From Streptomyces sp. HPF1205 (GTDB taxonomy: Bacteria; Actinomycetota; Actinomycetes; Streptomycetales; Streptomycetaceae), in contig NZ_JAINVH010000028.1 of the NCBI RefSeq assembly GCF_020400825.1, positions 46,403 to 110,402 of the forward strand: a stretch of DNA of 64,000 nucleotides, given 5' to 3'. Positions 56,574 to 64,000 of the stretch are shown piece by piece (the stretch's first letter is position 1; each line of letters opens with the position of its first letter). Made by a program: the position numbers and the translations under genes. The notes beneath the pieces are model-generated. The model searched no databases and had not been told where the DNA came from. It saw only the letters and a list, made by a program, of their open reading frames with translations.

Positions 56574-58601
56574 TCACCCGGCGGCCGCGGAAGCCAACGG
56601 AGCCTGCTGCAGCGGGAGTACGGCGGGCGGGCGCGCGACTCGCCCGCGTACGCCGGTCGGCCGGGGCGCCGGGGCCGGGCGCACGGCGTCGGTCCCGGCC
56701 GGCGGGACGTCATAAGGGGCCAGGCCGCAGGGCCAGTCGGGCACGGCGTACGGCAGGCACAGGGGCCGGCCGGGCAGCCACAAAGCGGTGGGCCCGAGCC
56801 AGCCGGCGGGCGCCGGACGAAAGTGCGGCCTGCCCTCGCCCGGCCGCCACAGGACCAGGGACTCCGCCCCGCCGGGCACTTGGGCGCGCAGGGCGACGGC
56901 GCAGGAGTCGGGGGAGAGGATCTGGCCCGGCTGGGCGGCGACCGGCGTCAGCAGCGCGCCGTCGAAGTGGAGGCTGTCGGGGAAGCGCACGGGCCGCCTG
57001 CTGCCGAGCACCCCCCAGCCCAGCCGCGGCCGGCCGGGCGCGTCGCTGCGCAGCACGAGCAGCCCGCTGTCCGGCTCGGCCAGCAGCAGGCGGTCGTCGC
57101 TGTCCTCGGTGATCTGCAGCAGCGCGCTGACCTCACCGGTGTGCAGGTCGACCGCGGCCGTCTTCGTACGACCGTCCAGTTCACGGTCCAGCGCGAGCAG
57201 GCGTCCGCCGCGGTCCAGCCAGACCCCGCCCGTACAGCGCCCGGCGACCGTCATCACCCGCGCGGGGCCCACGCCATCGCCGTGCACCTGCCAGATCTCG
57301 GTGGTCCGGCCGGCCCCCGGCACCAGGGCGAAGACCCGGCCGGCGGCGGGCGACGGCGGCAGCAGGCGTACCTCGGTGCCGGCCAGCGAGCCCACCGGCA
57401 CCTCGCCCGTGCGCGGGCCGGTGGGGTACGCCAGCACCACGTCGCAGCGGTCGTCGGCGCGCCGCATCACCAGCACCCGGCCGTCCGGCAGCGGCAGCAC
57501 CCGCGCCGAGCCCACGTCCTCCGGGCGGGCCCCGGCCAGCGACACGGCGTACGGTTCCGGCCCGTCCAGCGTCCACCGCTCGGCGAACCACCGTCCGCCG
57601 CCCGGGTCGCCGTCCGCCGGCTCCGCCTCCGCCAGGCACGCGCCGTACGAACCGTCGGCGGCCAGGACGAACCCGGTGCGCCGCACCACGCGGCGGTCCG
57701 CCGAACCCCACCCGGCAGCGGTGTTGGCGCCGGTCCGGGCGGAGCCACCGGCCGCTGGACCGGCCGCGGTGGTACGGACGGTCCGCACGGCCCGGGCCGC
57801 AGCCGACGGGCGGGCAAGCCCGGGTGGACCAGCAGGCCCGGACGGGCCGTCGGGCCCGAAGCGCCCGACCTTCACGACGGTGACCCCGGTCGTCCCACTC
57901 ATCCCGGTCACACTGGTTGCGGCTGCCGACCGCGCGGTACGGGACGCGGCCGAGGCGGCACCTGGGGCGCGGACGCCAGGGGTGCGGGTGCCGGCGGCCC
58001 GCACGGGGGCGGCCCCGGCGGAGGGCGTCCCGGCCGCCAAGCGCCTGGCGCCGGCGGCCCGCACCTCGGCGGTCTCGGCTGCGGGTGTCCCGGCTTCGGC
58101 GGCCGGGGTGCCTGGGTGCCCGCTGCCTGGGGTGCGGGTGGGTGTGGCCTGTACCTCGGCGGCCGGGGTGCCTGGGTGCCCGCCGCCTGAGGTGCGGGTG
58201 CCGGCGGCCCGCACGGGGGCGGCCCCGGCGGAGGGCGTCCCGGCCCCCAAGCGCCTGGCGCCGGCGGCCCGTACCCCGGCGGTCCGGGCATCGCCCGGCC
58301 CAGCGGTACCGGGCGATGGCGCGGGTATGGCGGCCCCCTTCGAGGCGGTGCCGGTGGCACCGGCGGGTGTGGCCCCGATACCGGTGCTCAATGCCCCGGT
58401 ACCAGTAGTCGAGGCCCCAGCACCGGCAGGCGCGGCCCCGGCACGGGCGGCCGAGGCCCCTGCAGCACCGGGCGCAGCCCCTGCACCGCCGGGCGCGGCC
58501 CCGGGACTGGTGGTCGGCGCCCCGGCATCGGCGGGCGGGGCCGGGGCTTCGGCGGTCAGGGCGGACCCGGCGGTCGCAGCGGGGCCGGCGGTCACGGTCA
58601 T
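56574..58601 (-). CDS. Low-complexity / beta-propeller-like protein
   Basis: 675-aa protein. Residues 1-275 are Ala/Gly/Pro/Thr-rich and repetitive (repeats of AAGARRLGAGTPSAGAAPVRA). Residues 285-620 look like a beta-propeller: regularly spaced strands such as RVLVMRRADDRCDVVLAYP, GRVFALVPGAGRTTEIWQV and RLLALDRELDGRTKTAAVDL, each ending in hydrophobic/aromatic residues. No signal peptide and no TM. ATG 58601 with GGAGG 10 nt upstream. Codon bias is normal throughout the repeats. Function unknown. Confidence 0.7.
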   Translation of the reverse strand: MTVTAGPAATAGSALTAEAPAPPADAGAPTTSPGAAPGGAGAAPGAAGASAARAGAAPAGAGASTTGTGALSTGIGATPAGATGTASKGAAIPAPSPGTAGPGDARTAGVRAAGARRLGAGTPSAGAAPVRAAGTRTSGGGHPGTPAAEVQATPTRTPGSGHPGTPAAEAGTPAAETAEVRAAGARRLAAGTPSAGAAPVRAAGTRTPGVRAPGAASAASRTARSAAATSVTGMSGTTGVTVVKVGRFGPDGPSGPAGPPGLARPSAAARAVRTVRTTAAGPAAGGSARTGANTAAGWGSADRRVVRRTGFVLAADGSYGACLAEAEPADGDPGGGRWFAERWTLDGPEPYAVSLAGARPEDVGSARVLPLPDGRVLVMRRADDRCDVVLAYPTGPRTGEVPVGSLAGTEVRLLPPSPAAGRVFALVPGAGRTTEIWQVHGDGVGPARVMTVAGRCTGGVWLDRGGRLLALDRELDGRTKTAAVDLHTGEVSALLQITEDSDDRLLLAEPDSGLLVLRSDAPGRPRLGWGVLGSRRPVRFPDSLHFDGALLTPVAAQPGQILSPDSCAVALRAQVPGGAESLVLWRPGEGRPHFRPAPAGWLGPTALWLPGRPLCLPYAVPDWPCGLAPYDVPPAGTDAVRPAPAPRPTGVRGRVARPPAVLPLQQAPLASAAAG
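57981..58290 (-). repeat. Direct repeats inside the low-complexity protein gene
   Basis: About 95 bp starting at 57981 recur almost exactly 210 bp downstream (from 58191). A second unit, cggccggggtgcctgggtgcc, recurs at 60-bp spacing (58098 and 58158). The repeats keep the frame and encode Ala/Gly/Thr/Arg runs. Confidence 0.9.
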
Positions 58602-58789
58602 GGATCGTCCACCTCCGCCGCCTGACCGTAGTTTTCGCACGTCCGGACGATCACCGCGAGTGGGGAGGGTTCACACGTAAGGGTGGCGGTTGCGGCGAAT
58701 CACGCCTGCCGCCCGGGCCGGTGTGGTCGGCTGTGCCGGGGAAGGCGCGGGCACCGCGCCGGGTGCCGCGGGCCGGTAACCTTCCTTCC

Positions 58790-59701
58790 GTGCCTACCGT
58801 GTCCGACGTCGTCGCCGCTCTCGACACCCTCTGGCCCCCGGAGCTGGCAGAGCCGTGGGACGCCGTGGGGCTGGTGTGCGGCGACCCGGCGGCCGAGGTG
58901 TCGCGCGTGCTGTTCGCCGTCGACCCGGTGCCCGAGGTCGCCGAGGAGGCGGTGCGGATCGGCGCCGACCTGCTGGTCACCCACCACCCGCTCTACCTGC
59001 GCGGCACCACCTCCGTGGCGCCGGTCGGCCCGGCCGGCTTCAAGGGCCGGGTGGTGCACACCCTGATCCGGGGCGGCGTGGCACTGCTCGTCGCGCACAC
59101 CAACGCCGACCGCGCCGACCCCGGCGTCTCCGACGCCCTTGCCGCCGCCGTCGACCTGCGGGTCACCGGCCCCCTCGTACCCGACCCGGCCGACCCCCGG
59201 GGCCGCCGGGGCCTGGGCCGGCTGTGCGAGCTCGACGCGCCGCTCAGCCTGCGGGATTTCGCGGCCCGCGCGGCGCACGGCCTGCCGCGTACCGCCACCG
59301 GACTGCGGATCGCGGGCGACCCCGCCGCCACGGTCCGTACCGTCGCCGTGTGCGGCGGCGCCGGTGACAGCCTGTTCGACGCGGTACGGGCGGCCGGGGC
59401 CGACGTCTTCCTCACCGCCGACCTGCGGCACCACCCCGCCTCCGAGGCCCTGCTGGCGGGGCCGCCCGCGCTCGTGGACGCCGCCCACTGGGCCACCGAG
59501 TGGCCCTGGTGCGAACAGGCCGCGGGGCAGCTCGACGAGATCTCCGACCGGCACGGCTGGGCCCTGCGCACCCACGTCTCGTACGCGGTCACCGATCCGT
59601 GGTCCGCCCACGCGCCCTCGACCACCCCTGCCGACCCCTCGGCCGCCCCCCTTCCCACCAGCGCCTCGCGCGCACCTTCCAGCCCAGGAGCCCCCCGCTG
59701 A
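58790..59701 (+). CDS. Nif3-like dinuclear metal protein
   Basis: 303-aa member of the NIF3/YbgI family, hexameric proteins with a dinuclear metal site. Ligand motifs are LLVTHHPLYLRG (about 65-76), LLVAHTNADRA (about 97-107), VFLTADLRHH near 205 and DAAHWATEWPW near 225. All ligands seem present. The long N-terminal Ser/Pro tail of some relatives is at the C-terminus here (PSTTPADPSAAPLPTS). GTG 58790, with TAACCT ending 7 nt upstream, is another leaderless-type start. First of a three-gene set with CdsZ and a phosphatase. Confidence 0.93.
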   Translation: MPTVSDVVAALDTLWPPELAEPWDAVGLVCGDPAAEVSRVLFAVDPVPEVAEEAVRIGADLLVTHHPLYLRGTTSVAPVGPAGFKGRVVHTLIRGGVALLVAHTNADRADPGVSDALAAAVDLRVTGPLVPDPADPRGRRGLGRLCELDAPLSLRDFAARAAHGLPRTATGLRIAGDPAATVRTVAVCGGAGDSLFDAVRAAGADVFLTADLRHHPASEALLAGPPALVDAAHWATEWPWCEQAAGQLDEISDRHGWALRTHVSYAVTDPWSAHAPSTTPADPSAAPLPTSASRAPSSPGAPR

Positions 59702-60441
59702 ACGCCGCGCCCGCCGACCAGATCCGACTCCTCGACGTCCAGGCCCTCGACTCGCGCCTCGCGCAGCTCGACCACAAGCGCAGGAACCTGCCCGAGCACG
59801 CCGAGATCGAGCGGCTGTCCGCCGACCTCGCCCAGTTGCGCGACCTGCTGGTGGCCGCCAGGACCGAGGAGAGCGACACCGCCCGCGAGCAGACCAAGGC
59901 CGAGCAGGACGTCGACCAGGTGCGGCAGCGCGCCGCCCGCGACCAGCAGCGGCTGGACTCCGGCGTGGTGACCTCGCCGAAGGACCTGGAGAACCTCCAG
60001 CGGGAGATCGCCTCGCTCGCCAAGCGCCAGTCCGACCTGGAGGACGTCGTCCTGGACGTCATGGAGCGGCGCGAGGCCGCGCAGGAGCGTGCCGCCGAGC
60101 TGGCCGGGCGGGCCGAGGCCGTGCAGGCCGAGGCCGCCGAGGCAGAGCAGCGCAGGGCCGCCGCGCTCCAGGAGATCGACGCCGAGGGCTTCACCGTCGC
60201 CAAGGAGCGCGAGGACCTCGCCGCCGGCCTGCCCGGCCCCCTGCTGAGCCTGTACGAGCGGCTGCGCGCCCAGCAGGGCGGCGTCGGCGCGGCCCGGCTC
60301 TACCAGAAGCGCTGCGAGGGCTGCCGGCTGGAGCTGAACATCACCGAGCTGAACGAGGTGCGGGCGGCGCCCGCCGACGCGGTGGTGCGGTGCGAGAACT
60401 GCGGCCGCATCCTGGTGCGCACCGCCGAGTCCGGGCTGTAG
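59698..60441 (+). CDS. CdsZ-type zinc-ribbon coiled-coil protein (C4-type)
   Basis: 247-aa protein: a long coiled coil (about 10-165, ERLSADLAQLRDLLVAA and QREIASLAKRQSDLEDVV) and a C-terminal zinc ribbon with two CxxC pairs, RCEGCRLELNITE and RCENCGRILVRT. Homologues (CdsZ/CT398) are conserved in actinobacteria beside Nif3. The start must be CTG 59698: it overlaps the Nif3 stop as CTGA, AGGAG lies 7 nt upstream, and no ATG/GTG fits. So the initiation codon is non-standard. Confidence 0.9.
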   Translation: MNAAPADQIRLLDVQALDSRLAQLDHKRRNLPEHAEIERLSADLAQLRDLLVAARTEESDTAREQTKAEQDVDQVRQRAARDQQRLDSGVVTSPKDLENLQREIASLAKRQSDLEDVVLDVMERREAAQERAAELAGRAEAVQAEAAEAEQRRAAALQEIDAEGFTVAKEREDLAAGLPGPLLSLYERLRAQQGGVGAARLYQKRCEGCRLELNITELNEVRAAPADAVVRCENCGRILVRTAESGL

Positions 60442-60448
60442 GCAGACC

Positions 60449-61090
60449 GTGGCTTCCTCCGATCCGGCCGGTACGACGCGGCTGGTGCTGCTGCGGCACG
60501 GCGAGACCGTACTCACCGAGCAGAAGCGGTTCTCCGGCAGCGGCGGACCCGATCCGGCGCTTTCCGAGAAGGGGCGCCGGCAGGCGGAACGAGCGGCCGA
60601 GGCACTGGCCGCGCGCGGCCGCGTGGACGCCGTCGTCACCTCGCCGCTGGCCCGCTGCCGGCAGACGGCCGAGGCGGTGGCCCGGCGGCTCGGGTCGGCC
60701 GCCCCCGAGACCGACGACGGACTGCGCGAAACGGACTTCGGCGACTGGGAGGGCCTGACCTTCCCCGAGGTCCAGGCGAAGGACCCGGCGGCGCTCGACG
60801 CCTGGCTCTCGGCGTCGGACGTGGCGCCGCCCGGCGGGGAGAGCTTCGACGACGTGACCCGGCGGGTGGCCGAGGCGCAGGAGCGGCTGGTGGCGCGGTT
60901 CGCCGGGGGGACGGTGCTGGTGGTCAGCCACGTCACGCCGATCAAGACGGTGCTGCGGCTCGCCCTGGGCGCGCCCTCCGAGGCCCTCTTCCGGATGGAC
61001 CTCGCCCCGGCGTCCCTGTCGGCGGTGAGCGTCTTCGACGACGGCAACGCCTCGGTGGCCTACCTCAACGACACCGGCCACCTGCGCTGA
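60449..61090 (+). CDS. Histidine phosphatase (CobC-like) lacking the usual RNase H domain
   Basis: 213-aa phosphoglycerate-mutase-like phosphatase. The active site is LVLLRHGETVLT (RHG, about 12-23), with the other conserved parts TSPLARCRQTAEAV, DFGDWEGLTFPEVQ and VLVVSHVTPIKTVL (second His). In S. coelicolor and many relatives the gene at this site (after Nif3 and CdsZ) encodes an RNase HI-acid phosphatase fusion. Here the frame begins 7 nt after the CdsZ stop and has only the phosphatase. GTG 60449, weak ribosome site. Confidence 0.9.
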   Translation: MASSDPAGTTRLVLLRHGETVLTEQKRFSGSGGPDPALSEKGRRQAERAAEALAARGRVDAVVTSPLARCRQTAEAVARRLGSAAPETDDGLRETDFGDWEGLTFPEVQAKDPAALDAWLSASDVAPPGGESFDDVTRRVAEAQERLVARFAGGTVLVVSHVTPIKTVLRLALGAPSEALFRMDLAPASLSAVSVFDDGNASVAYLNDTGHLR

Positions 61091-61139
61091 GCCGAGGGCC
61101 CGCCGCCCGGTGCCCGGCGGACCCGGCGGGGTTCGGCGG

Positions 61140-61919
61140 CTACACCTCCCGTACCAGCACGTCCAGCCGCCCGCCGGGGCCCTCCTCCACCGTGAAACCC
61201 AGGTCGCGCAGGACGCCGGCGAGGCCGGCGACGCTCTTCGGGCGGGCCCCGGACTCCAGCAGGGCACGCAGCAGCCGGCCCTTGGTCGCCTTGTTGAAGT
61301 GGCTCACCACGGTCCGCTTCTCGACCCCGGCCACGAGCGACACGTGCAGCACCCGCACGGTCGCGGTCCGCCGGGCGAGGTCGCCGCCGGGCTTCCACGC
61401 GGCGGCGTACGCCGAGGAGCGCAGGTCCAGCACGAGGCCGCCGCCCGCCGCCTCGGGCAGCACCGCTTCCAGGTGCGGCCGCCAGTAACCGGCCGGCCCG
61501 CCGAGCGCCGGCAGCCGTACCCCCATCGAGCAGCGGTACGGCGGGACGCGGTCGGTGAGGCGGAGCGCCCCCCACAGCCCGGAGAAGACCAGCACGGACT
61601 GGTGGGCGCGGCGCCGGGCCGCGGCCGTGAGGCCGGCCAGATCCAGGGCGTCGTACAGGACCCCGGTGTAGAGGCGTCCCGCGGGCAGCGCGGGCGCGGT
61701 CCGCAGCCCGGCGTTCCTGGCCACCTCGCCGCGCAGCCCGGGGCTCAGCCCCAGCACCTGCGCCGCCTTCTCCTCGTCCCCGGCGCACAGCGCGGTCAGC
61801 TCGTCCAGTACGGCCGCCCGCGCGGGCGTGAGCGCCGGGAGCGACAGCGCCTCCAGCGCGACGGGCCGCCCGCGCCGCGCGGTGGCCTTCCCCTCGGACG
61901 GCGGCAGCAGGACGAGCAC
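61140..61919 (-). CDS. yaaA: YaaA (UPF0246) peroxide-stress protein
   Basis: 259-aa member of the YaaA family, which lowers intracellular iron and protects DNA during peroxide stress. Family marks are LLPPSEGKA at the start (residues 4-12), GLRGEVARNAG, GRLYTGVLYDALD and the end TVVSHFNKATKGRLLRALL (about 205-225). GTG 61919 with GGAG 6 nt upstream. Convergent with the phosphatase, 50 bp apart. Monocistronic, near rnpB. Confidence 0.93.
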   Translation of the reverse strand: MLVLLPPSEGKATARRGRPVALEALSLPALTPARAAVLDELTALCAGDEEKAAQVLGLSPGLRGEVARNAGLRTAPALPAGRLYTGVLYDALDLAGLTAAARRRAHQSVLVFSGLWGALRLTDRVPPYRCSMGVRLPALGGPAGYWRPHLEAVLPEAAGGGLVLDLRSSAYAAAWKPGGDLARRTATVRVLHVSLVAGVEKRTVVSHFNKATKGRLLRALLESGARPKSVAGLAGVLRDLGFTVEEGPGGRLDVLVREV

Positions 61920-62023
61920 GACTTCTCCTTCACCTCGCTCGGGTACGGCTTTCCCCGGCCCCGCCCCGCAGCCTACGGCCCCGGCGGGGCGCCGGCGGTT
62001 ACGTGCCGGCCGCCGCGAACCAC

Positions 62024-62029
62024 TACGAT
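62024..62029 (+). promoter_or_regulatory. -10 box of rnpB
   Basis: TACGAT at 62024-62029, 11 nt before the first paired bases of RNase P RNA. A second TACGAT (62549-62554) lies before the VapB-like gene. Confidence 0.6.
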
Positions 62030-62039
62030 GGCGGTACGG

Positions 62040-62441
62040 CAGACGAGCCGGGCGGACGGCCGCGTCGGATCCACGGATCCGCCGAGGAACGTCCGGGCTC
62101 CACAGGGCAGGGTGGTGGGTAACGCCCACCCGGGGTGACCCGCGGGACAGTGCCACAGAAAGCAGACCGCCGGGGACCTCGGTCCTCGGTAAGGGTGAAA
62201 CGGTGGTGTAAGAGACCACCAGCGCCCAGGGTGACCTGGGCGGCTCGGTAAACCCCACCCGGAGCAAGGTCAAAAGGAGCGGCTCCGGCCGCTCTGCGCG
62301 GACGTTCGAGGGCTGCCCGCCCGAGTCCGCGGGTGGACCGCACGAGGCTGTCGGCAACGGCAGCCCGAGATGGATGGCCGTCGCCCCGACGACCGCGAGG
62401 TCCCGGGGCACAGAACCCGGCGTACAGCCCGACTCGTCTGC
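62040..62441 (+). ncRNA. rnpB: RNase P RNA (bacterial type A)
   Basis: About 400 nt with all main conserved blocks. The 5' end CAGACGAG (62040-62047) pairs with CTCGTCTG (62433-62440) as helix P1. GAGGAACGTCCGGGCTCCA (P4/J3-4, near 62085) and the distal CAGAACCCGGCGTACAGCC (about 62411) are the universal motifs, with GTGCCACAGAAA and AAGGGTGAAACGGTG between. The RNA processes tRNA 5' ends. ORFs drawn across this stretch are shadows. Confidence 0.96.
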
Positions 62442-62560
62442 CCTTCGCCGGGAAGGGATCGGTACGAAACGGGGAGCCGTCGGCCACACGGTGCCCGCCC
62501 ACTCGCACGCCCCGGCCGACCGTGCTCGCACTGTCGTCATACGCGTATTACGATGCCCTC

Positions 62561-62890
62561 GTGACGAAGACGCGCATCACCATCAGCCTGGAGCAGGACC
62601 AGGCCGAACGCATCAGGCAGCACGCGGAACGGGCGGGCATGGACGTCTCGGCGTACCTGGTGCACGCGGCAACGCGTCAGATGGCCGAGAGCGATGCCGT
62701 GGAGGCGCAGTTCGCCGAGGTGGACGCACTCATCGCCAGGGCGGAGCGAGCCGCGGACCGGCTGCCCGCCGAACCCGCCCCGGAACCGACCGCGGAACTG
62801 ACGGAGCAGGAACGCCGCGAGGTCGAGGAGGCCCTGGGCCTTGTCCAGGGCCGGGACCGGCAAGGCCGCCGACCCGGCCACGCGGCGTGA
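62561..62890 (+). CDS. VapB-like ribbon-helix-helix antitoxin
   Basis: 109-aa protein. N-terminal residues 4-45 are a ribbon-helix-helix (RITISLEQDQAERIRQHAER then AYLVHAATRQ), the CopG/VapB DNA-binding fold; the acidic C-terminal tail (EVDALIARAERAADRL, TEQERREVEEALG) is the toxin-binding part. GTG 62561 has no ribosome site, but TACGAT ends 6 nt upstream, so it is leaderless-type. The last bases overlap the toxin start (GTGA). Confidence 0.88.
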   Translation: MTKTRITISLEQDQAERIRQHAERAGMDVSAYLVHAATRQMAESDAVEAQFAEVDALIARAERAADRLPAEPAPEPTAELTEQERREVEEALGLVQGRDRQGRRPGHAA

Positions 62891-63372
62891 GCGCGCGGGT
62901 GCCGGTGTACGACACCGGCATGCTCATCGCACTCGCCGACCGCAAGGCGAAGGCAGTGGCTCTCCACGAAGGACTGCGTACGGTCCCGCACCGGGCGCTG
63001 GTGCTCGGGCCGGTCCTCGCCCAGGTGTGGCGCCCCCAGCCGGCGCTGGTGCACGCCCTGTCCGGGGTGCTGAAGGACTGCACCGTCCCTCAGGCCCGGA
63101 CATCCGAGCCGGCCATGCGTGAGACGAAGGCGGGCCGTCCCGAGTGTCTGGCCTGCGCGACCGGCCCCGACCTCGCGGACTGGCGGCGCATCGGCACCGC
63201 ACTGGGGCGGGCGGCCCTTCCGGCGAAGAAGCGACCGGACGCGGTGGACGCCTGGGTAGCCCTGGCGGCGGCCCGCCACGGCAGCGCGGTGATCTTCACC
63301 ACCGACCCGGGAGACATGCACGCCTACCTGACCGTCCTCGCGCCGATGGACGTGCACGTGGTCGCCGTCTGA
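62887..63372 (+). CDS. PIN-domain (VapC-like) toxin
   Basis: 161-aa PIN-domain protein. First acidic residue in VPVYDTGMLIALADR (D9), central acidic pair in KKRPDAVDAWVALAAARHGS (about 119-138) and the last near IFTTDPGDMHAYL (about 143-155), which fits VapC RNases that cleave tRNA or rRNA. The middle holds a basic/Gln stretch. GTG 62887 overlaps the antitoxin stop. Together a type II toxin-antitoxin pair just after rnpB. Confidence 0.85.
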   Translation: MSARVPVYDTGMLIALADRKAKAVALHEGLRTVPHRALVLGPVLAQVWRPQPALVHALSGVLKDCTVPQARTSEPAMRETKAGRPECLACATGPDLADWRRIGTALGRAALPAKKRPDAVDAWVALAAARHGSAVIFTTDPGDMHAYLTVLAPMDVHVVAV

Positions 63373-63444
63373 CGACCGGGAGGGGCGTGGGGCCCGTCCG
63401 CCGCGGTCGGCGGGCGGGCCCCACGTCGTGCGTGCCTCAGCGGG

Positions 63445-64000
63445 TCAGCTGCATGCGGTTCCGTTGAGGGTGAAGGAGCTGGGCGAGGTGTCGTTGGACG
63501 CCCAGGTGCCCTGGAAGCCGAAGTCGACGGTGGCTCCCGGGGCGATGGAGGCGTCGTAGCTGACGTTGGTGGCCGTGACGCTGTTGCCGGACTGGGTGAC
63601 GGTGGCGTTCCAGGCGTTGGTGACCTTCTGGTCGCCGGGGAAGGAGAAGCCGAGCGTCCAGCCGTTGACGGGTGTGCTGCCGGTGTTGCCGACGACGACA
63701 TCGGCGGTGAAGCCGCCCGTCCACTCGTTCTTGGTGTAGGTCACGTGGCAGCCGCCGCCGGTTCCGCCGGTCGTGCTGCCGGTCGTTCCGCCGGTGGTGG
63801 TGGTGCTGCCGGTCGTTCCGCCGGTGGTGGTGCTGCCGGTTGTTCCACCCGTGGTGGTGCTACCCGTTGTTCCGCCGGTGGTGGTCGTGCTGCCGGTCGT
63901 TCCGCCGGTCGTGGTGCCGCCGGTGCTCAGGGCGGAGATGGCGGCGTTGTAGGCGGGCTTGGGCTGGTAGTTGCTGTCCCACATGGTGGCCGCGCCGTAT
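63445..64000 (-). CDS. GH10-type xylanase/glycanase C-terminus with CBM2 (partial)
   Basis: The gene runs off the window end; the last 184 residues are visible. It begins with the final barrel strand/helix of a GH10-type enzyme (YGAATMWDSNYQPKPAYNAA), then a 60-residue linker of TTGGTTGST repeats, and a family 2 carbohydrate-binding module ending FTLNGTACS. CBM2 marks: CHVTYTKNEWTGGFTADV, WTLGFSFPGDQ and SYDASIAPGATVDFGFQG. Secreted and acts on plant xylan or cellulose. Stop at 63445. Confidence 0.88.
   Translation of the reverse strand, partial: YGAATMWDSNYQPKPAYNAAISALSTGGTTTGGTTGSTTTTGGTTGSTTTGGTTGSTTTGGTTGSTTTTGGTTGSTTGGTGGGCHVTYTKNEWTGGFTADVVVGNTGSTPVNGWTLGFSFPGDQKVTNAWNATVTQSGNSVTATNVSYDASIAPGATVDFGFQGTWASNDTSPSSFTLNGTACS
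63768..63920 (-). repeat. Thr/Gly linker repeats of the glycanase gene
   Basis: Repeats of gtcgttccgccggtggtggt and close variants (encoding TTGGTTGST blocks on the minus strand), at least five copies between 63768 and 63920. Typical linker expansion between catalytic and binding modules. Confidence 0.9.

Noticed and set aside
62333..62560. ORFs inside the rnpB region
   Set aside because: This DNA is the 3' part of RNase P RNA with all conserved blocks; the VapB-like coding begins only at 62561.

Overview
This window is chromosomal DNA from a Streptomyces-type actinomycete. The evidence is very high GC with strong third-position bias, frequent GTG starts, many 4-nt ATGA/GTGA gene overlaps, and a complete SapB/AmfS morphogen locus. 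There are also ter stress genes, DUF397/XRE pairs, a cyclic-nucleotide-domain encapsulin and Streptomyces-style two-component systems. It contains about 60 protein genes, one tRNA, RNase P RNA and one manganese riboswitch. No insertion sequence, prophage, CRISPR array or rRNA was seen.

Layout. 1-10.1 kb: end of a peroxiredoxin, then a tellurium-resistance (ter) island. It has two adjacent TerD paralogues, a TerC/DUF475 membrane protein, a TerA-like and a Pro-rich TerD-like protein. A biosynthetic module follows: CitE-like lyase, a fused PRTase-StiP protein and a HAD phosphatase, with a nucleoside-type kinase beside it. 10.1-12.7 kb: O-methyltransferase, FmdB zinc ribbon, a coiled-coil protein and tRNA-Val. 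12.8-16.8 kb: a three-gene operon headed by a WXG100-like protein, facing a Trp-rich Pro/Thr-rich membrane protein and a DUF4239-like protein. 16.9-19.2 kb: an EshA-like family 2B encapsulin shell gene with no visible cargo gene, and a DedA protein. 19.5-24.1 kb: FetB-like permease, yybP-ykoY Mn riboswitch with a GDT1/TMEM165 exporter, HAD phosphatase, an unknown protein and a peptidoglycan-binding protein. 24.4-28.3 kb: a DHA2 efflux pump with a C-terminal MarR-like domain, and two related unknown proteins. 28.3-33.9 kb: a five-gene operon, every junction a 4-nt overlap, encoding an ECF vitamin transporter with two surface-anchored proteins. Together these two resemble a split transcobalamin.

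34.1-43.4 kb: DUF397/XRE pair and the amf/ram locus (LanKC, AmfS precursor, two half-size ABC exporters, convergent AmfR-type regulator). Several of these genes carry in-frame repeat expansions. 43.5-47.8 kb: a KstR-like TetR regulator and a GT4-methyltransferase-toroid operon, with a sequence matching the KstR operator consensus between them. 47.9-52.0 kb: small membrane and secreted proteins, an amidase and a methyltransferase. 52.1-55.8 kb: DHA2 pump with a convergent LuxR response regulator/histidine kinase pair. 55.8-58.6 kb: minisatellite DNA, a 42-aa gene and a low-complexity/beta-propeller-like protein. 58.8-61.9 kb: Nif3, CdsZ, a phosphatase apparently missing the RNase H domain usual at this locus, and YaaA. 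62.0-64 kb: rnpB, a VapBC-like pair and the C-terminus of a GH10-type xylanase with a CBM2.

Two themes recur. Short in-frame tandem repeats have expanded linkers in several proteins (PRTase-StiP, AmfB, AmfA, the xylanase, the 58 kb protein and perhaps AmfR). Many genes also begin with a TAnnnT box 6-7 nt before the start codon, which suggests leaderless mRNAs.
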